Origin: Burkholderiaceae bacterium
GTDB taxonomy: Bacteria; Pseudomonadota; Gammaproteobacteria; Burkholderiales; Burkholderiaceae_B
Length of the DNA stretch: 64,000 bases
Direction of reading: 5' to 3'
NCBI GenBank assembly: GCA_030158305.1
Contig: JAOATE010000003.1
Coordinates: forward strand, 62,001-126,000
The position numbers were made by a program, and so were the translations under genes. The notes beneath the pieces are model-generated. The model worked only from the letters and a program-made list of their open reading frames with translations. It made no database searches and was not told the origin of the DNA. This document shows, piece by piece, positions 14,309 through 24,752 of this stretch. The number at the start of each line of letters is the position of its first letter. Within the stretch, counting starts at the first letter, position 1.

Positions 14309-14671
14309 TTAGCGACGAACGGACAACGGTCCTGGCTGCGCAGCCAACCATGCGGAGACGTTCTTGATGTCCTGTTGGGACAATTGCTTGGCAAAAGCAC
14401 CCATGATGGCATTTTTGCGCACGTTTGCCGTAGCAGGCGCACCCGAGGCACCGCGCTGATAGGCTTTTAAAGCATGCGCCAAGAAATCAGCGTGTTGTCC
14501 AGCCAGAATGGGATAAGAGGGATCAATCGACTTGACCGCATCCGCACCATGACATGATGCACAGTTGAGTTTTTCCCAAACAGCTTTACCTGCTGCTAAA
14601 TCGGCCGCGTGGCTCAGCGTAGCTGAACCCAACAAAAGAGCCCCAGTGAGGGCGAGCGTTAAGTGTTTCAT
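14309..14671 (-). CDS. c-type cytochrome (monoheme)
   Basis: Signal peptide and CASCH heme motif; 120 aa. Confidence 0.93.
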   Translation of the reverse strand: MKHLTLALTGALLLGSATLSHAADLAAGKAVWEKLNCASCHGADAVKSIDPSYPILAGQHADFLAHALKAYQRGASGAPATANVRKNAIMGAFAKQLSQQDIKNVSAWLAAQPGPLSVRR

Positions 14672-14683
14672 ATGAGCCCCCGA

Positions 14684-15088
14684 TTATTTGAGATTGGAGT
14701 AATAGGCGGCCAAATCAGCCATGTCCTGGTCCGAGAGGCTTTTGGAGATTGCGTCCATCGTAGGATGGGTGCGCTCACCAGTCGCGTAGGCGCGCAAAGA
14801 CGACTGGATGTACTTTTCATTTTGGCCGGCAATCTTGGGCACTGAATAGATCTCGGGGAAACTCGCACGATAGCCTGGGATACCATGGCAACCGATACAC
14901 ATCGACACTTTAGCCTTGGCGGCTTCGATGTTGCCCTTTGGGGGATCCGCGGCCAGGACCGGAAAGGTCACGGCACAGGATGCTGCAAGCGCTAATTTAG
15001 CGAGCTTGCTAGAGAAGCAGGAGCGCAACGAGGCACGCGTAATCGACGCGCCAACAAACTGAGACTGCAAAATGTTCGGAGACTTCAT
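14684..15088 (-). CDS. c-type cytochrome (monoheme)
   Basis: CIGCH heme motif; 12 bp upstream of the next cytochrome gene. Confidence 0.92.
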   Translation of the reverse strand: MKSPNILQSQFVGASITRASLRSCFSSKLAKLALAASCAVTFPVLAADPPKGNIEAAKAKVSMCIGCHGIPGYRASFPEIYSVPKIAGQNEKYIQSSLRAYATGERTHPTMDAISKSLSDQDMADLAAYYSNLK

Positions 15089-15226
15089 AATGGACTCTTG
15101 GTCTGGCAGGGAAAAGTCCCGGGATTAACTCCCGGCCGCAAAACGTTAGGATTGTACGATAATTGGAAAAATTAGACTTCAATTATGTATAGCCACAGAC
15201 TCTGACCACTTTCATTTTGGCATCCA

Positions 15227-16126
15227 ATGACCTCCCAGACCCCCACCTCAGCTCAAACCCTCCGATTTGACGGCACCGAGCGCTATGTCGCGACGGACGA
15301 TCTCAAACTGGCTGTCAATGCCGCCTTGACCCTCCAGCGCCCCCTGCTCATCAAAGGCGAACCTGGAACCGGCAAGACAATGCTCGCCGAAGAGGTGGCC
15401 GCAGCGCTTGGCCGTCCGCTCCTACAGTGGCACATCAAATCCACCACGAAGGCGCATCAAGGTCTCTACGAATACGATGCCGTTTCCCGGTTGCGTGACT
15501 CGCAGCTCGGCGACGAAAAAGTCAAAGATATCCGCAACTACATCATGCAGGGTGTGCTCTGGCAAGCTTTCGAATCGCCCGAGCCCGTCGTGCTGCTGAT
15601 TGACGAGATTGACAAGGCAGATATCGAATTTCCAAATGACCTGCTGCGCGAACTGGATCAAATGGAGTTTCATGTCTACGAGACACGCTCCACCGTCAAG
15701 GCGCGACACCGCCCGCTGGTGATTATTACGTCCAACAACGAAAAAGATCTTCCAGATGCGTTTTTGCGTCGCTGTTTCTTCCATTACATTCGCTTCCCCG
15801 ATCGCGACACCTTGCGCAGCATTGTTGAGGTGCATTTTGCCAACCTGCATGCAGATGTCCTGCGCGCCGCGCTCGACACATTTTTTGCATTGCGCGACGC
15901 ACCAGGTCTAAAAAAGAAACCCTCTACCTCAGAGTTTCTGGATTGGTTGCGTTTACTGATTGCTGAGGATGCAACGGCTGAGCAAATTGATGCGCACGCC
16001 GCCACTTCGATTCCAATGATGGCCGGCGCACTGCTCAAAAACGAGCAAGATCTTCAATTGCTCGAGCGTTTGGCAGCCGTCACCCGTACCACACGCCGCC
16101 CTCCAGGATCCCCAAATGGCGCTTAA
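15227..16126 (+). CDS. MoxR-type AAA+ ATPase
   Basis: LLIKGEPGTGKTMLAEEVAAALG (Walker A), VVLLIDEIDKADIEFPNDLLRELDQMEFHVYET (Walker B). Confidence 0.95.
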   Translation: MTSQTPTSAQTLRFDGTERYVATDDLKLAVNAALTLQRPLLIKGEPGTGKTMLAEEVAAALGRPLLQWHIKSTTKAHQGLYEYDAVSRLRDSQLGDEKVKDIRNYIMQGVLWQAFESPEPVVLLIDEIDKADIEFPNDLLRELDQMEFHVYETRSTVKARHRPLVIITSNNEKDLPDAFLRRCFFHYIRFPDRDTLRSIVEVHFANLHADVLRAALDTFFALRDAPGLKKKPSTSEFLDWLRLLIAEDATAEQIDAHAATSIPMMAGALLKNEQDLQLLERLAAVTRTTRRPPGSPNGA

Positions 16127-16733
16127 TCAAGACTTTACTCTGACACCACAGCCCTGCACGCTGACAGGGCATGGCGTGCGTCTCGAACCCCTGTCACTCA
16201 CACATGCCGGGGCACTCACCGAAGCAGCGCGTGATGGCGAGCTCTGGAACCTTCGGGTCACATCAGTACCCGAACCCGAGCAAACCGCCAGCTATATTCA
16301 GGCTGCGCTCGATGGTTACGCAGCAGGTCATATGCTGCCGTTCGTCGTGATCCACGCGGGTACAGAAAAAATTATTGGCTCGACGCGCTATCACGACATC
16401 ATTCCCTCAGTTGCGCGCCTGGAGATCGGCTACACCTGGTATGCCAAAAGTCATCAGCGTAGCCATGTGAACACTGCGTGCAAACTGCTGTTGCTCGAGC
16501 ATGCGTTTGACACGCTCGGCGCCGCTGTCGTGGGCTGGCGAACGGACAATTTCAACCATGCGTCTCAACGCGCCATCGAGCGCCTGGGCGCCAAACGAGA
16601 CGGCGTATTGCGTCATCATGCGCTCCGTCGGGACGGCACAGTCAGAGACACAGTGATGTATAGCGTCATCGCTGGCGAATGGCCCGAAGTGCAGGCACAT
16701 CTGAACTACCAACTGAATCGTCATGCTGATTGA
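16116..16733 (+). CDS. GNAT-family N-acetyltransferase (RimJ/RimL-like)
   Basis: VRLEPLSLTHAGALTEAARDGELW...IIGSTRYHDI...LEIGYTWYAKSHQRSHVNTACKLLLLEHAF; 11-nt overlaps with both neighbours. Confidence 0.92.
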   Translation: MALNQDFTLTPQPCTLTGHGVRLEPLSLTHAGALTEAARDGELWNLRVTSVPEPEQTASYIQAALDGYAAGHMLPFVVIHAGTEKIIGSTRYHDIIPSVARLEIGYTWYAKSHQRSHVNTACKLLLLEHAFDTLGAAVVGWRTDNFNHASQRAIERLGAKRDGVLRHHALRRDGTVRDTVMYSVIAGEWPEVQAHLNYQLNRHAD

Positions 16734-17892
16734 CTTCTTTTATCACCTCCGCACGCAAAAACTCCTTGTTTCAGTCAAGGAGTACCTAACATTGCTTGAG
16801 GCACTGTCTAGTCCGATCATGCCGCCTACGCTCGAGGATTTTTACTATCTCGCACGTACTACGCTGATTAAAGACGAAACCCTCTTTGACCGCTTTGATC
16901 GCGCATTTGCTACCTACTATCGCAGCTTGGAGCAAAAACTGCCAGCGGGCAAAAAAATCCCCTTAGACTGGCTGGTGGCGGAGTTAGAAAAACGTCTGAC
17001 ACCGGAACAAAAGGCTGAGCTTGAAAAGCATGGCTGGGACAAGCTCATGGAAATGTTCAAAGAGCGTCTCGAAGAACAAAAAGGACGTCACCAAGGTGGC
17101 AGCAAATGGATAGGTACCGGCGGCACTTCGCCTTTTGGTAACAGCGGCACACACCCTGAGGGTATTCGGGTGGGGGGCACGGGGGGAAGCCGCTCTGCGG
17201 TCAAGGTCTGGGATGAACGTAATTTTAAAGACTACGACGACTCCATAGAACTCGGCACCCGTAATTTCAAGGTGGCACTGAGACGACTCAGGCGCTTCGC
17301 GCGCGAAGGCTCAGATTTTGAGCTTGATCTCGGCGATACCATTGCGAGCACAGCCCGCAACGCAGGCTATCTCGATATCAAAATGGTTCCCGAGCGACAC
17401 AACAACGTTAAAGTTTTAATGTTGTTAGATGTGGGCGGCAGTATGGACGATCACATCTCTCGCGTCGAAGAATTGTTTTCAGCCGCCAGCAGCGAATTTA
17501 GAAACCTTGAGGTTTACTATTTTCATAATTGCCCTTACGAGCATCTTTGGAAGTCAAATCGTCGCCGACAGATGGAACGTTTTGAAACTTGGGATGTGCT
17601 GCGTAAATTTAACGCCGACTGGAGACTGATTTTTGTAGGCGACGCAACCATGAGTCCCTATGAAATTTTGCAGCCCGGTGGCTCGGTTGAGCATTACAAC
17701 AAAGAGCCCGGCGCTGAGTGGTTACAGCGCATGGTCAGTGCCTGGCCCAAAACTGTTTGGCTCAACCCCGAACCTCAAGCCTCTTGGCAATACCGTCAAT
17801 CGATCTCCATCATCCGCAATATTGTCCAGGACAAAATGTTCCCCGTGACAGTTTCCGGCATTGAGCAAGCGATGCGTTTGTTGTCCAAGTGA
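16723..17892 (+). CDS. VWA domain-containing CoxE-like protein
   Basis: MIDAS-type DVGGSMDDHISRVEELFSAA motif; pairs with MoxR ATPase. Confidence 0.92.
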   Translation: MLIDFFYHLRTQKLLVSVKEYLTLLEALSSPIMPPTLEDFYYLARTTLIKDETLFDRFDRAFATYYRSLEQKLPAGKKIPLDWLVAELEKRLTPEQKAELEKHGWDKLMEMFKERLEEQKGRHQGGSKWIGTGGTSPFGNSGTHPEGIRVGGTGGSRSAVKVWDERNFKDYDDSIELGTRNFKVALRRLRRFAREGSDFELDLGDTIASTARNAGYLDIKMVPERHNNVKVLMLLDVGGSMDDHISRVEELFSAASSEFRNLEVYYFHNCPYEHLWKSNRRRQMERFETWDVLRKFNADWRLIFVGDATMSPYEILQPGGSVEHYNKEPGAEWLQRMVSAWPKTVWLNPEPQASWQYRQSISIIRNIVQDKMFPVTVSGIEQAMRLLSK

Positions 17893-17904
17893 GCATTCAA
17901 AAGT

Positions 17905-17950
17905 GAACCATTTAGGGCGTCAACGCTCCAAATGGTTCGTTGTTTCTTTC
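17905..17950 (+). terminator. terminator/attenuator between VWA and M16 genes
   Basis: GAACCATTTAGGGCGT/ACGCTCCAAATGGTTC stem followed by GTTGTTTCTTTC. Confidence 0.6.
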
Positions 17951-17961
17951 AGGATCCTCAC

Positions 17962-20712
17962 ATGTCGCTGTTCACTGATGCCCTGAAGCGCACCCTTGTT
18001 GGTGCCGCATTCGCCTTTATTGGAAGTCACTCAATGGCCGCTGCCATTCCCGCAGGTGTCACCCAGGTGACTAGTGTTGAAGGAATTACCGAATACCGAC
18101 TGGATGCCAATGGGTTGCGTATTTTGCTCGCGCCTGACGAATCCAAGCCCACCACCACAGTCAATATGACGTATCTGGTAGGCTCGCGCCACGAAAACTA
18201 TGGCGAGACCGGGATGGCCCATTTGCTCGAGCATATGCTCTTTAAGGGCACACCCTCCCTGCCCAACTCACTTGGTGAGTTTTCAAAACGCGGGCTTCAA
18301 GCCAATGGCACGACCTCGGTCGACCGAACAAACTACTACGCAAGCTTTGCGGCCAATCCCGATACGCTTGCTTGGTACCTGAACTGGCAGGCGGATGCCA
18401 TGATTAACGCCACCATTAAGCGCGAAGATCTGGACACCGAAATGACCGTCGTGCGCAACGAAATGGAGAGTGGTGAAAACAACCCCTTTCGCATTCTTTG
18501 GCAAAAGATGCTTAGCATCGCCTATGAATGGCATAACTATGGCAAAACTCCTATTGGCGCACGCTCGGACGTAGAAAACGTCGACATCGCACAACTGCGT
18601 GCTTTTTACAAAACTTACTATCAGCCTGACAATGCCGTTTTGATTGTGACAGGCAAGTTTGACACTTCAGCTGTACTAGCCGATGTGATGAAGTCATTTG
18701 GGAACATTCCAAAGCCCTCCCGCATACTTCCTCCTGAATACACGACGGACCCTGTGCAAGACGGCGAACGTAGTGTCATTTTGCGGCGCGTCGGTGGTGC
18801 GCCTCTAGTCGCGGCCATGTACCACGTGCCGTCTGCAGGTCACAAAGACTTTGCCGCGATTGACCTGGCCAGCATGATCGTGGGCGACACGCCCTCAGGA
18901 CGACTCTATAAGGCAATGGTCCCCACCAAGCAAGCTGCAAGCGTCTTTGGGTTCACCATGGATCGCACTGCACCTGGTACCGTCATGTTTGGCGCAAGCT
19001 TGCAGCCCGGAATGGATCAGTCCGCCTCACTCAAGACGCTCACCCAAACGCTTGAGTCGCTCGCCCAACACCCTTTTACCCAAGAAGAATTAGACCGCGT
19101 CCGTAATCAATGGTTGAAATCATGGGAGCAAATGTTCAGTGACGCCCAAAAAGTGAGCACAGGCTTATCCGAAGCCGTTGCAGTGGGCGATTGGCGTCTC
19201 TGGTTTTTAGCGCGTGATCGCATTCGTGCCGTCACACTCGCTCAGGTTCAGCAAGCTGCTAACCTTTACCTGACGCAATCAAACCGTACAGAAGGTCAAT
19301 ACGTCCCCACCGAAAAACCGCAGCGTTCACCCGCCTTTAGCAAACCGGATTTGGCTGCGGAACTCAAAGGCTATGTCGGTGACGCGCAACTGAAACAAGC
19401 TGAAGCCTTTGATCCTGATCCAAACAATATTGACCAGCGCACGCAGCGCAAAACAGTCAAACTGACTCATGGATCCCTGCGGCTAGCCATGTTGCCGAAA
19501 GAGTCTCGCGGAGAGCGTGTTCAGACCGTGATTCAGTTGCATTTTGGTGATGTGAGTTCGCTCAAAGGCCAGAGGATCGCCTCGATTGCAACACCAGATC
19601 TTTTGCTAAGCGGTACAGCTCAGCTCACGCGCCAACAAATCAAGGATCGGATTGATGCGCTGGGCGGTCAAGTCAGTGTGTCGGGCTCTGGCGCAACACT
19701 CAACATCAGTTTATCCACCACGCGTGCCAACATTGATTCGCTTGTCCAATTTGTCCTGGATACCGTCCGTCAAGCAAACTTTCCGCAAGCGGAAGTCGAT
19801 GAATACAAAGGCAAACTGCTGACCTCGATCAAGAGCTCAATGACAGAACCCACGTCCATTGCCACTCGCATGCTTTCGCGGCATGACAACCCTTGGCCCA
19901 AAGACGATATTCGTTATCAACCAAGCTTTGAAGAATCGCTTGCCGCCATTGATACGCTCAAGCGTGAAGACTTAGTCGCTTTTCATCAAAAGTTCTATGG
20001 CACAGCAAACGCGTCAGGGGCTGCGGTAGGAAGTTTTGATCCCGTCACGTTAGAGAATATGCTCACGGCATCGCTCAATCGCTGGGGCACTGGGCAAGCC
20101 TACACCCGCATCCCGAACCCTTATCGCGATATCAAGCCTGTGCAGATGCAAGCACTGACGCCAGATAAAGCCAATGCGTTTTACACAGCCGCGATGCCCC
20201 TCAATATGCAAGATACTGATGCTGATTACGCAGCACTGTCTCTGGCAAACTTTTTGCTCGGAACTTCCGAGACCTCACGATTGTGGCTCCGTGTACGGGA
20301 AAAAGAAGGTCTGTCCTACAACGTTCGGACCCGACTGAATGTGTCAGCCTTTGAGCCAAGTGGATCTTGGGGTGTGTATGCCATCTTTTCTCCAGAAAAC
20401 CGCCAAAAAGTTGAGACGGCAATTCGCGAAGAGTTTGAACGAGTATTGAAGGACGGTTTTAGCCAAACTGAAGTTCAAGACGGCATCAAAGCTCTACTCA
20501 ACTATCGCAAACTTGCGCGTGCTCAGGATAGCGGTTTGACTGGCGCCTGGATCAATTATCTTGACACAGGTCGCACGTTTGCTTGGGCAGCCGAACTAGA
20601 CCGGAAACTGTCCACACTGACCGCCGAGCAAGTCAATACAGTCGTACGCAAATATCTCAAGCCTGCTGCGTTCAGCAGCGTCGCGGCGGGAGACTTTGAA
20701 AAGAAAAAGTAA
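17962..20712 (+). CDS. M16 family zinc metallopeptidase (pitrilysin/insulinase, duplicated)
   Basis: HxxEH motif HLLEHMLFKGTPS and distal Glu; 916 aa; signal peptide. Confidence 0.95.
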   Translation: MSLFTDALKRTLVGAAFAFIGSHSMAAAIPAGVTQVTSVEGITEYRLDANGLRILLAPDESKPTTTVNMTYLVGSRHENYGETGMAHLLEHMLFKGTPSLPNSLGEFSKRGLQANGTTSVDRTNYYASFAANPDTLAWYLNWQADAMINATIKREDLDTEMTVVRNEMESGENNPFRILWQKMLSIAYEWHNYGKTPIGARSDVENVDIAQLRAFYKTYYQPDNAVLIVTGKFDTSAVLADVMKSFGNIPKPSRILPPEYTTDPVQDGERSVILRRVGGAPLVAAMYHVPSAGHKDFAAIDLASMIVGDTPSGRLYKAMVPTKQAASVFGFTMDRTAPGTVMFGASLQPGMDQSASLKTLTQTLESLAQHPFTQEELDRVRNQWLKSWEQMFSDAQKVSTGLSEAVAVGDWRLWFLARDRIRAVTLAQVQQAANLYLTQSNRTEGQYVPTEKPQRSPAFSKPDLAAELKGYVGDAQLKQAEAFDPDPNNIDQRTQRKTVKLTHGSLRLAMLPKESRGERVQTVIQLHFGDVSSLKGQRIASIATPDLLLSGTAQLTRQQIKDRIDALGGQVSVSGSGATLNISLSTTRANIDSLVQFVLDTVRQANFPQAEVDEYKGKLLTSIKSSMTEPTSIATRMLSRHDNPWPKDDIRYQPSFEESLAAIDTLKREDLVAFHQKFYGTANASGAAVGSFDPVTLENMLTASLNRWGTGQAYTRIPNPYRDIKPVQMQALTPDKANAFYTAAMPLNMQDTDADYAALSLANFLLGTSETSRLWLRVREKEGLSYNVRTRLNVSAFEPSGSWGVYAIFSPENRQKVETAIREEFERVLKDGFSQTEVQDGIKALLNYRKLARAQDSGLTGAWINYLDTGRTFAWAAELDRKLSTLTAEQVNTVVRKYLKPAAFSSVAAGDFEKKK

Positions 20713-20741
20713 TTCAAACGACAAACTGCACGCTGTCAATG

Positions 20742-20778
20742 AAAAGGGCCGACTCTTGAAGATCGGCCCTTTTTTTTT
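20742..20778. terminator. Rho-independent terminator
   Basis: AAAAGGGCCGA...TCGGCCCTTTTTTTTT between convergent M16 and dnaJ. Confidence 0.88.
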
Positions 20779-20792
20779 CACAGCCTAGATGC

Positions 20793-21917
20793 TTAAGAGA
20801 AAAAATCCTTGACGCGATCTGTCCAAGACTTGCTCTGTGGGGAGTGACGCTCGCCCCCCTCGCCAAGTGAAGACTCAAACTGACGCAAGATTGCTTTCTG
20901 CTCATCCGTCAATTTGACCGGAGTTTCCAATACAACGTGACAATACAAATCACCTGGATAAGCACCACGCACGCCCTTGATGCCTTTGCCGCGCAACCTG
21001 AATGTCTTGCCGGACTGCGTCCCCTCAGGAATCGTGATCTCAGCCTTGCCGCTCAATGTCGGAACCTGAATATCACCACCGAGTGCAGCGGTAGTAAATG
21101 GAATGGTCAGTTCGCAATGCAAGTCATCATTTTCACGTTGGAAGATCTTGTGTTCCTTGATGTGGATTTCCACAAACAAGTCCCCTGGAGGTCCGCCATT
21201 AATGCCAGGCTCTCCGTTACCGGAGGAGCGAATTCGCATTCCATCATCAATACCCGCGGGGATTTTGACCTGAAGCGTTTTATTACGACGCGTACGTCCC
21301 ACGCCGTCGCAAGGCACGCAAGGATCAGTGACCTCCTTGCCACTACCGTGGCACGTTGGACACGTTTGCTGCACGCTAAAAAAGCCCTGCTGCATGCGTA
21401 CCGCGCCTGAGCCACCACACGTGCGGCATGTCTTAGGCGTTGTACCAGCTTTGGCACCACTCCCTTTGCAGACTTCACAATTTTCCCAGCTTGGCACGCG
21501 AATTTCAGTATCAAAGCCGTTGGCAGCTTGCTCAAGCGTGATTTCCATCGCGTACTTGAGGTCAGCACCTCGATAAACCTGAGGGCCGCCACCACCGCCT
21601 CTGCGTCCAGCACCGAAAATCTCACCAAAGATATCGCCGAAAGCATCGCCAAAACCGGCCCCACCTGCGCCGCCCATGCCTGCGGCATTCGGATCAACAC
21701 CTGCATGTCCGTAACGATCATAAGCAGCACGCTTATTGGCGTCAGACAACACTTCGTAAGCCTCTTTGGCTTGCTTGAATTTCTCTTCGGCTTCTTTGCT
21801 ATCCGGATTGCGATCCGGATGATATTTCATTGCCAGCTTACGGTAGGCTTTTTTAAGTTCATCATCCGAGGCGTTTTTAGCAACGCCAAGGGTTTCGTAA
21901 AAATCGCGTTTTGCCAT
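20793..21917 (-). CDS. dnaJ: chaperone DnaJ
   Basis: J-domain with HPD (YHPDRNPD), Gly-rich region, four CxxCxGxG zinc motifs. Confidence 0.98.
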   Translation of the reverse strand: MAKRDFYETLGVAKNASDDELKKAYRKLAMKYHPDRNPDSKEAEEKFKQAKEAYEVLSDANKRAAYDRYGHAGVDPNAAGMGGAGGAGFGDAFGDIFGEIFGAGRRGGGGGPQVYRGADLKYAMEITLEQAANGFDTEIRVPSWENCEVCKGSGAKAGTTPKTCRTCGGSGAVRMQQGFFSVQQTCPTCHGSGKEVTDPCVPCDGVGRTRRNKTLQVKIPAGIDDGMRIRSSGNGEPGINGGPPGDLFVEIHIKEHKIFQRENDDLHCELTIPFTTAALGGDIQVPTLSGKAEITIPEGTQSGKTFRLRGKGIKGVRGAYPGDLYCHVVLETPVKLTDEQKAILRQFESSLGEGGERHSPQSKSWTDRVKDFFS

Positions 21918-21956
21918 GATCTCAGGCTCTTTTATTCAAACAGTATGAAGGTGGGC

Positions 21957-21996
21957 AAAAAAATGCGCCCGGGATGCTCTGAAAGAGTCCCGGGCG
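21957..21996 (-). terminator. intrinsic terminator/attenuator between dnaK and dnaJ
   Basis: On - strand CGCCCGGGA...TCCCGGGCG (perfect 9 bp) followed by CATTTTTTT. Confidence 0.75.
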
Positions 21997-22018
21997 AATC
22001 GTATCTCAGTCTAAACGA

Positions 22019-23956
22019 TCACTTTTGATCGCGCTTGACTTCTTTGAACTCAGCATCGACCACATTGTCATCAGCTGGCTTAGCACCAGCCTCTGCACCT
22101 GCATCGCCCTGCGCGGCAGCCTGAGCAGCCTGAGCATCGGCATACATCTTTTCACCGAGCTTTTGCGAAGCAGCGGACAGCAATTCGACTTTAGCGTCGA
22201 TCGCTGCTTTGTCTGAGCCGTTTTTCAACACTTCTTCGACGTCAGTGATCGCAGCTTCGATCGCTGTTTTCTCTGCCGCTTCCAGCTTGTCGCCATATTC
22301 AGTCAACGACTTGCGTGTCGCGTGAACCAAAGCATCCGCACTATTACGCGCCATCGCCAACTCAGCCATGCGGTGATCTTCCTCGGCATTCGCCTCGGCG
22401 TCTTTCACCATACGCTGAATCTCTTCTTCGGTCAGACCTGAGTTCGCCTGAATCGTGATCTTGTTTTCCTTGCCTGTGCCCTTGTCTTTCGCGGACACGT
22501 GCACGATACCGTTTGCATCAATATCAAAGGTCACTTCGATCTGTGGCGTACCACGTGCTGCTGGAGGAATGCCCTCGAGATTGAATTCGCCCAGAGTCTT
22601 GTTACCAGCCGCGATTTCGCGCTCACCTTGGAATACCTTGATGGTCACAGCAGGCTGATTGTCATCCGCTGTCGAAAACACCTGTGAGTGACGGGTTGGA
22701 ATGGTGGTGTTCTTTGTGATCATCTTGGTCATCACGCCACCGAGCGTTTCAATACCAAGTGACAAAGGTGTCACGTCCAACAACAACACGTCCTTGCGGT
22801 CACCAGACAATACAGAACCCTGAATCGCCGCGCCTGCAGCGACTGCCTCGTCTGGGTTCACGTCTTTGCGTGGATCACGACCAAAGAACTCTTTGACCTT
22901 TTCCTGAACTTTAGGCATGCGTGTCATACCGCCGACCAAAATCACGTCGTCAATCTCACTGACTTTGACGCCCGCGTCTTTGATCGCGATACGGCAAGGT
23001 TCGATCGTGCGAGCGATCAACTCCTCCACCAACGACTCGAGCTTGGCGCGCGTCATCTTCAGGTTCAAGTGCTTGGGACCTGAAGCATCCGCTGTGATGT
23101 AAGGCAAGTTGATTTCAGTCTGCTGACTGGAGGACAACTCGATTTTTGCTTTTTCAGCCGCTTCTTTCAAGCGCTGCAAGGCAAGCACGTCTTTGGAGAG
23201 GTCCACGCCCTGCTCTTTCTTGAATTCGCCAATGACGTATTCGATGATGCGCTGGTCGAAGTCCTCGCCACCCAAGAAGGTGTCGCCGTTGGTCGACAAC
23301 ACTTCGAATTGCTTTTCACCATCGACATCCGCAATTTCGATAATCGAAATATCGAACGTACCGCCACCCAAGTCATAGACCGCGATCTTGCGATCGCCTT
23401 TTTCCATTTTGTCCATACCGAAAGCTAACGCAGCAGCAGTCGGTTCGTTGATGATGCGCTTGACATCCAAACCTGCAATGCGGCCTGCATCCTTAGTCGC
23501 CTGACGCTGGCTGTCGTTGAAGTAGGCTGGCACCGTAATGACGGCCTCAGTCACTTCTTCGCCCAGGAAGTCCTCGGCAGTCTTTTTCATTTTGCGCAGC
23601 ACATCGGCCGCAACCTGTGAAGGCGCGAGCTTTTTATTTTGCGCTTCCACCCATGCATCGCCATTGTCAGCTTTGACAATTTTGTAAGGCATCAAATGGA
23701 TATCTTTTTGCACAGCATCTTCGGAGAACTTGCGACCGATCAGACGCTTGACGGCGTAGAGCGTATTCGTTGGATTGGTCACAGCCTGACGCTTGGCGGG
23801 AGCACCGACCAACGTCTCACCGTCTTCCATGTAGGCGACGATCGAGGGTGTGGTGCGGGCGCCTTCAGCGTTTTCCAGGATTTTGACCTGATTGCCATCC
23901 ATGACTGCCACACAACTATTGGTGGTGCCAAGATCGATACCGATAATCTTACCCAT
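22019..23956 (-). CDS. dnaK: chaperone DnaK
   Basis: [21 protein letters not shown]...; full-length 645 aa. Confidence 0.99.
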   Translation of the reverse strand: MGKIIGIDLGTTNSCVAVMDGNQVKILENAEGARTTPSIVAYMEDGETLVGAPAKRQAVTNPTNTLYAVKRLIGRKFSEDAVQKDIHLMPYKIVKADNGDAWVEAQNKKLAPSQVAADVLRKMKKTAEDFLGEEVTEAVITVPAYFNDSQRQATKDAGRIAGLDVKRIINEPTAAALAFGMDKMEKGDRKIAVYDLGGGTFDISIIEIADVDGEKQFEVLSTNGDTFLGGEDFDQRIIEYVIGEFKKEQGVDLSKDVLALQRLKEAAEKAKIELSSSQQTEINLPYITADASGPKHLNLKMTRAKLESLVEELIARTIEPCRIAIKDAGVKVSEIDDVILVGGMTRMPKVQEKVKEFFGRDPRKDVNPDEAVAAGAAIQGSVLSGDRKDVLLLDVTPLSLGIETLGGVMTKMITKNTTIPTRHSQVFSTADDNQPAVTIKVFQGEREIAAGNKTLGEFNLEGIPPAARGTPQIEVTFDIDANGIVHVSAKDKGTGKENKITIQANSGLTEEEIQRMVKDAEANAEEDHRMAELAMARNSADALVHATRKSLTEYGDKLEAAEKTAIEAAITDVEEVLKNGSDKAAIDAKVELLSAASQKLGEKMYADAQAAQAAAQGDAGAEAGAKPADDNVVDAEFKEVKRDQK

Positions 23957-24008
23957 GGTGAATTACCTTTAAAAAATCAGAATGAGATGAATTGCTTGAA
24001 TGAATAGA

Positions 24009-24036
24009 AGATGGGGCGCAAATCTGTAATTTCAAG
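24009..24036 (-). promoter_or_regulatory. sigma-32 heat-shock promoter of dnaK
   Basis: - strand CTTGAAA-N13-CCCCATCT, matching the sigma-32 consensus. Confidence 0.88.
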
Positions 24037-24087
24037 CCCAATTCCGCCACTTTCATTCGAAAACCGTTTTGGATCGTGTTTAGACTG

Positions 24088-24654
24088 TTAGGCTGCGACC
24101 GTCACAAGAGCGGGGCGCAGCACCCGATCTGCGATCAGATAGCCTTTTTGAAGCGTCTGGACCACCGTATTGGCCTCCTGCTCAGCCGGGATCGTGGCGA
24201 TCGCCTGATGCTGATGGGGGTCAAATTTAGTGCCTGGAGCAGGGGCGATTTCTTTGAGGTGATTGCGTTCAAAACCTGTGACCAATTGTTTGAGGGTCAT
24301 TTCTATGCCCGCACGCATGTCTTCTTGGCTTTGCTCTGACTGCGCCAAAGCGGCTTCGAGGCTGTCCTTGACCGGCACCATGCTCTCGGCGAAAGACTCG
24401 ATACCGAATTTACGTGCTTTGGATACTTCGTCCTGGGCGCGGCGACGGACATTTTCCATCTCTGCATGTGCGCGCAGAACTTGGTCCTTGTGCTCAGAGA
24501 CTTGCGCAAGTGCCGCAGCCAAGTCGGCTTCTAGTTGCTCAATCGGGTCAAGCGGCTCCTGACCGTGCGCATGAGTCGTCGCGTCGCCCGAGGCTGGGTG
24601 ATCTTGTTGGACTGCGTCAGACTTAGGGTCTGCGGAACCGTTGTTAGCCGTCAT
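24088..24654 (-). CDS. grpE: nucleotide exchange factor GrpE
   Basis: ENVRRRAQDEVSKARKFGIESFAESMVPVKDSLEAAL; C-terminal GYLIADRVLRPALVTVA. Confidence 0.97.
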   Translation of the reverse strand: MTANNGSADPKSDAVQQDHPASGDATTHAHGQEPLDPIEQLEADLAAALAQVSEHKDQVLRAHAEMENVRRRAQDEVSKARKFGIESFAESMVPVKDSLEAALAQSEQSQEDMRAGIEMTLKQLVTGFERNHLKEIAPAPGTKFDPHQHQAIATIPAEQEANTVVQTLQKGYLIADRVLRPALVTVAA

Positions 24655-24688
24655 GTACTTCTCCAGAAAAATGCATTGTTATCTATGC

Positions 24689-24716
24689 ACTTGGGGTCAA
24701 AATCCCCAGATTCAAG
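24689..24716 (-). promoter_or_regulatory. sigma-32 heat-shock promoter of grpE
   Basis: - strand CTTGAA-N14-CCCCAAGT. Confidence 0.75.
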
Positions 24717-24752
24717 AGAACAGACAAAATAATTTGTCGGGTTTCAGCGACT

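Noticed and set aside
21107-21730. 207-aa - strand ORF in an alternative frame
   Set aside because: Out-of-frame shadow inside dnaJ; low-complexity composition and no domain.
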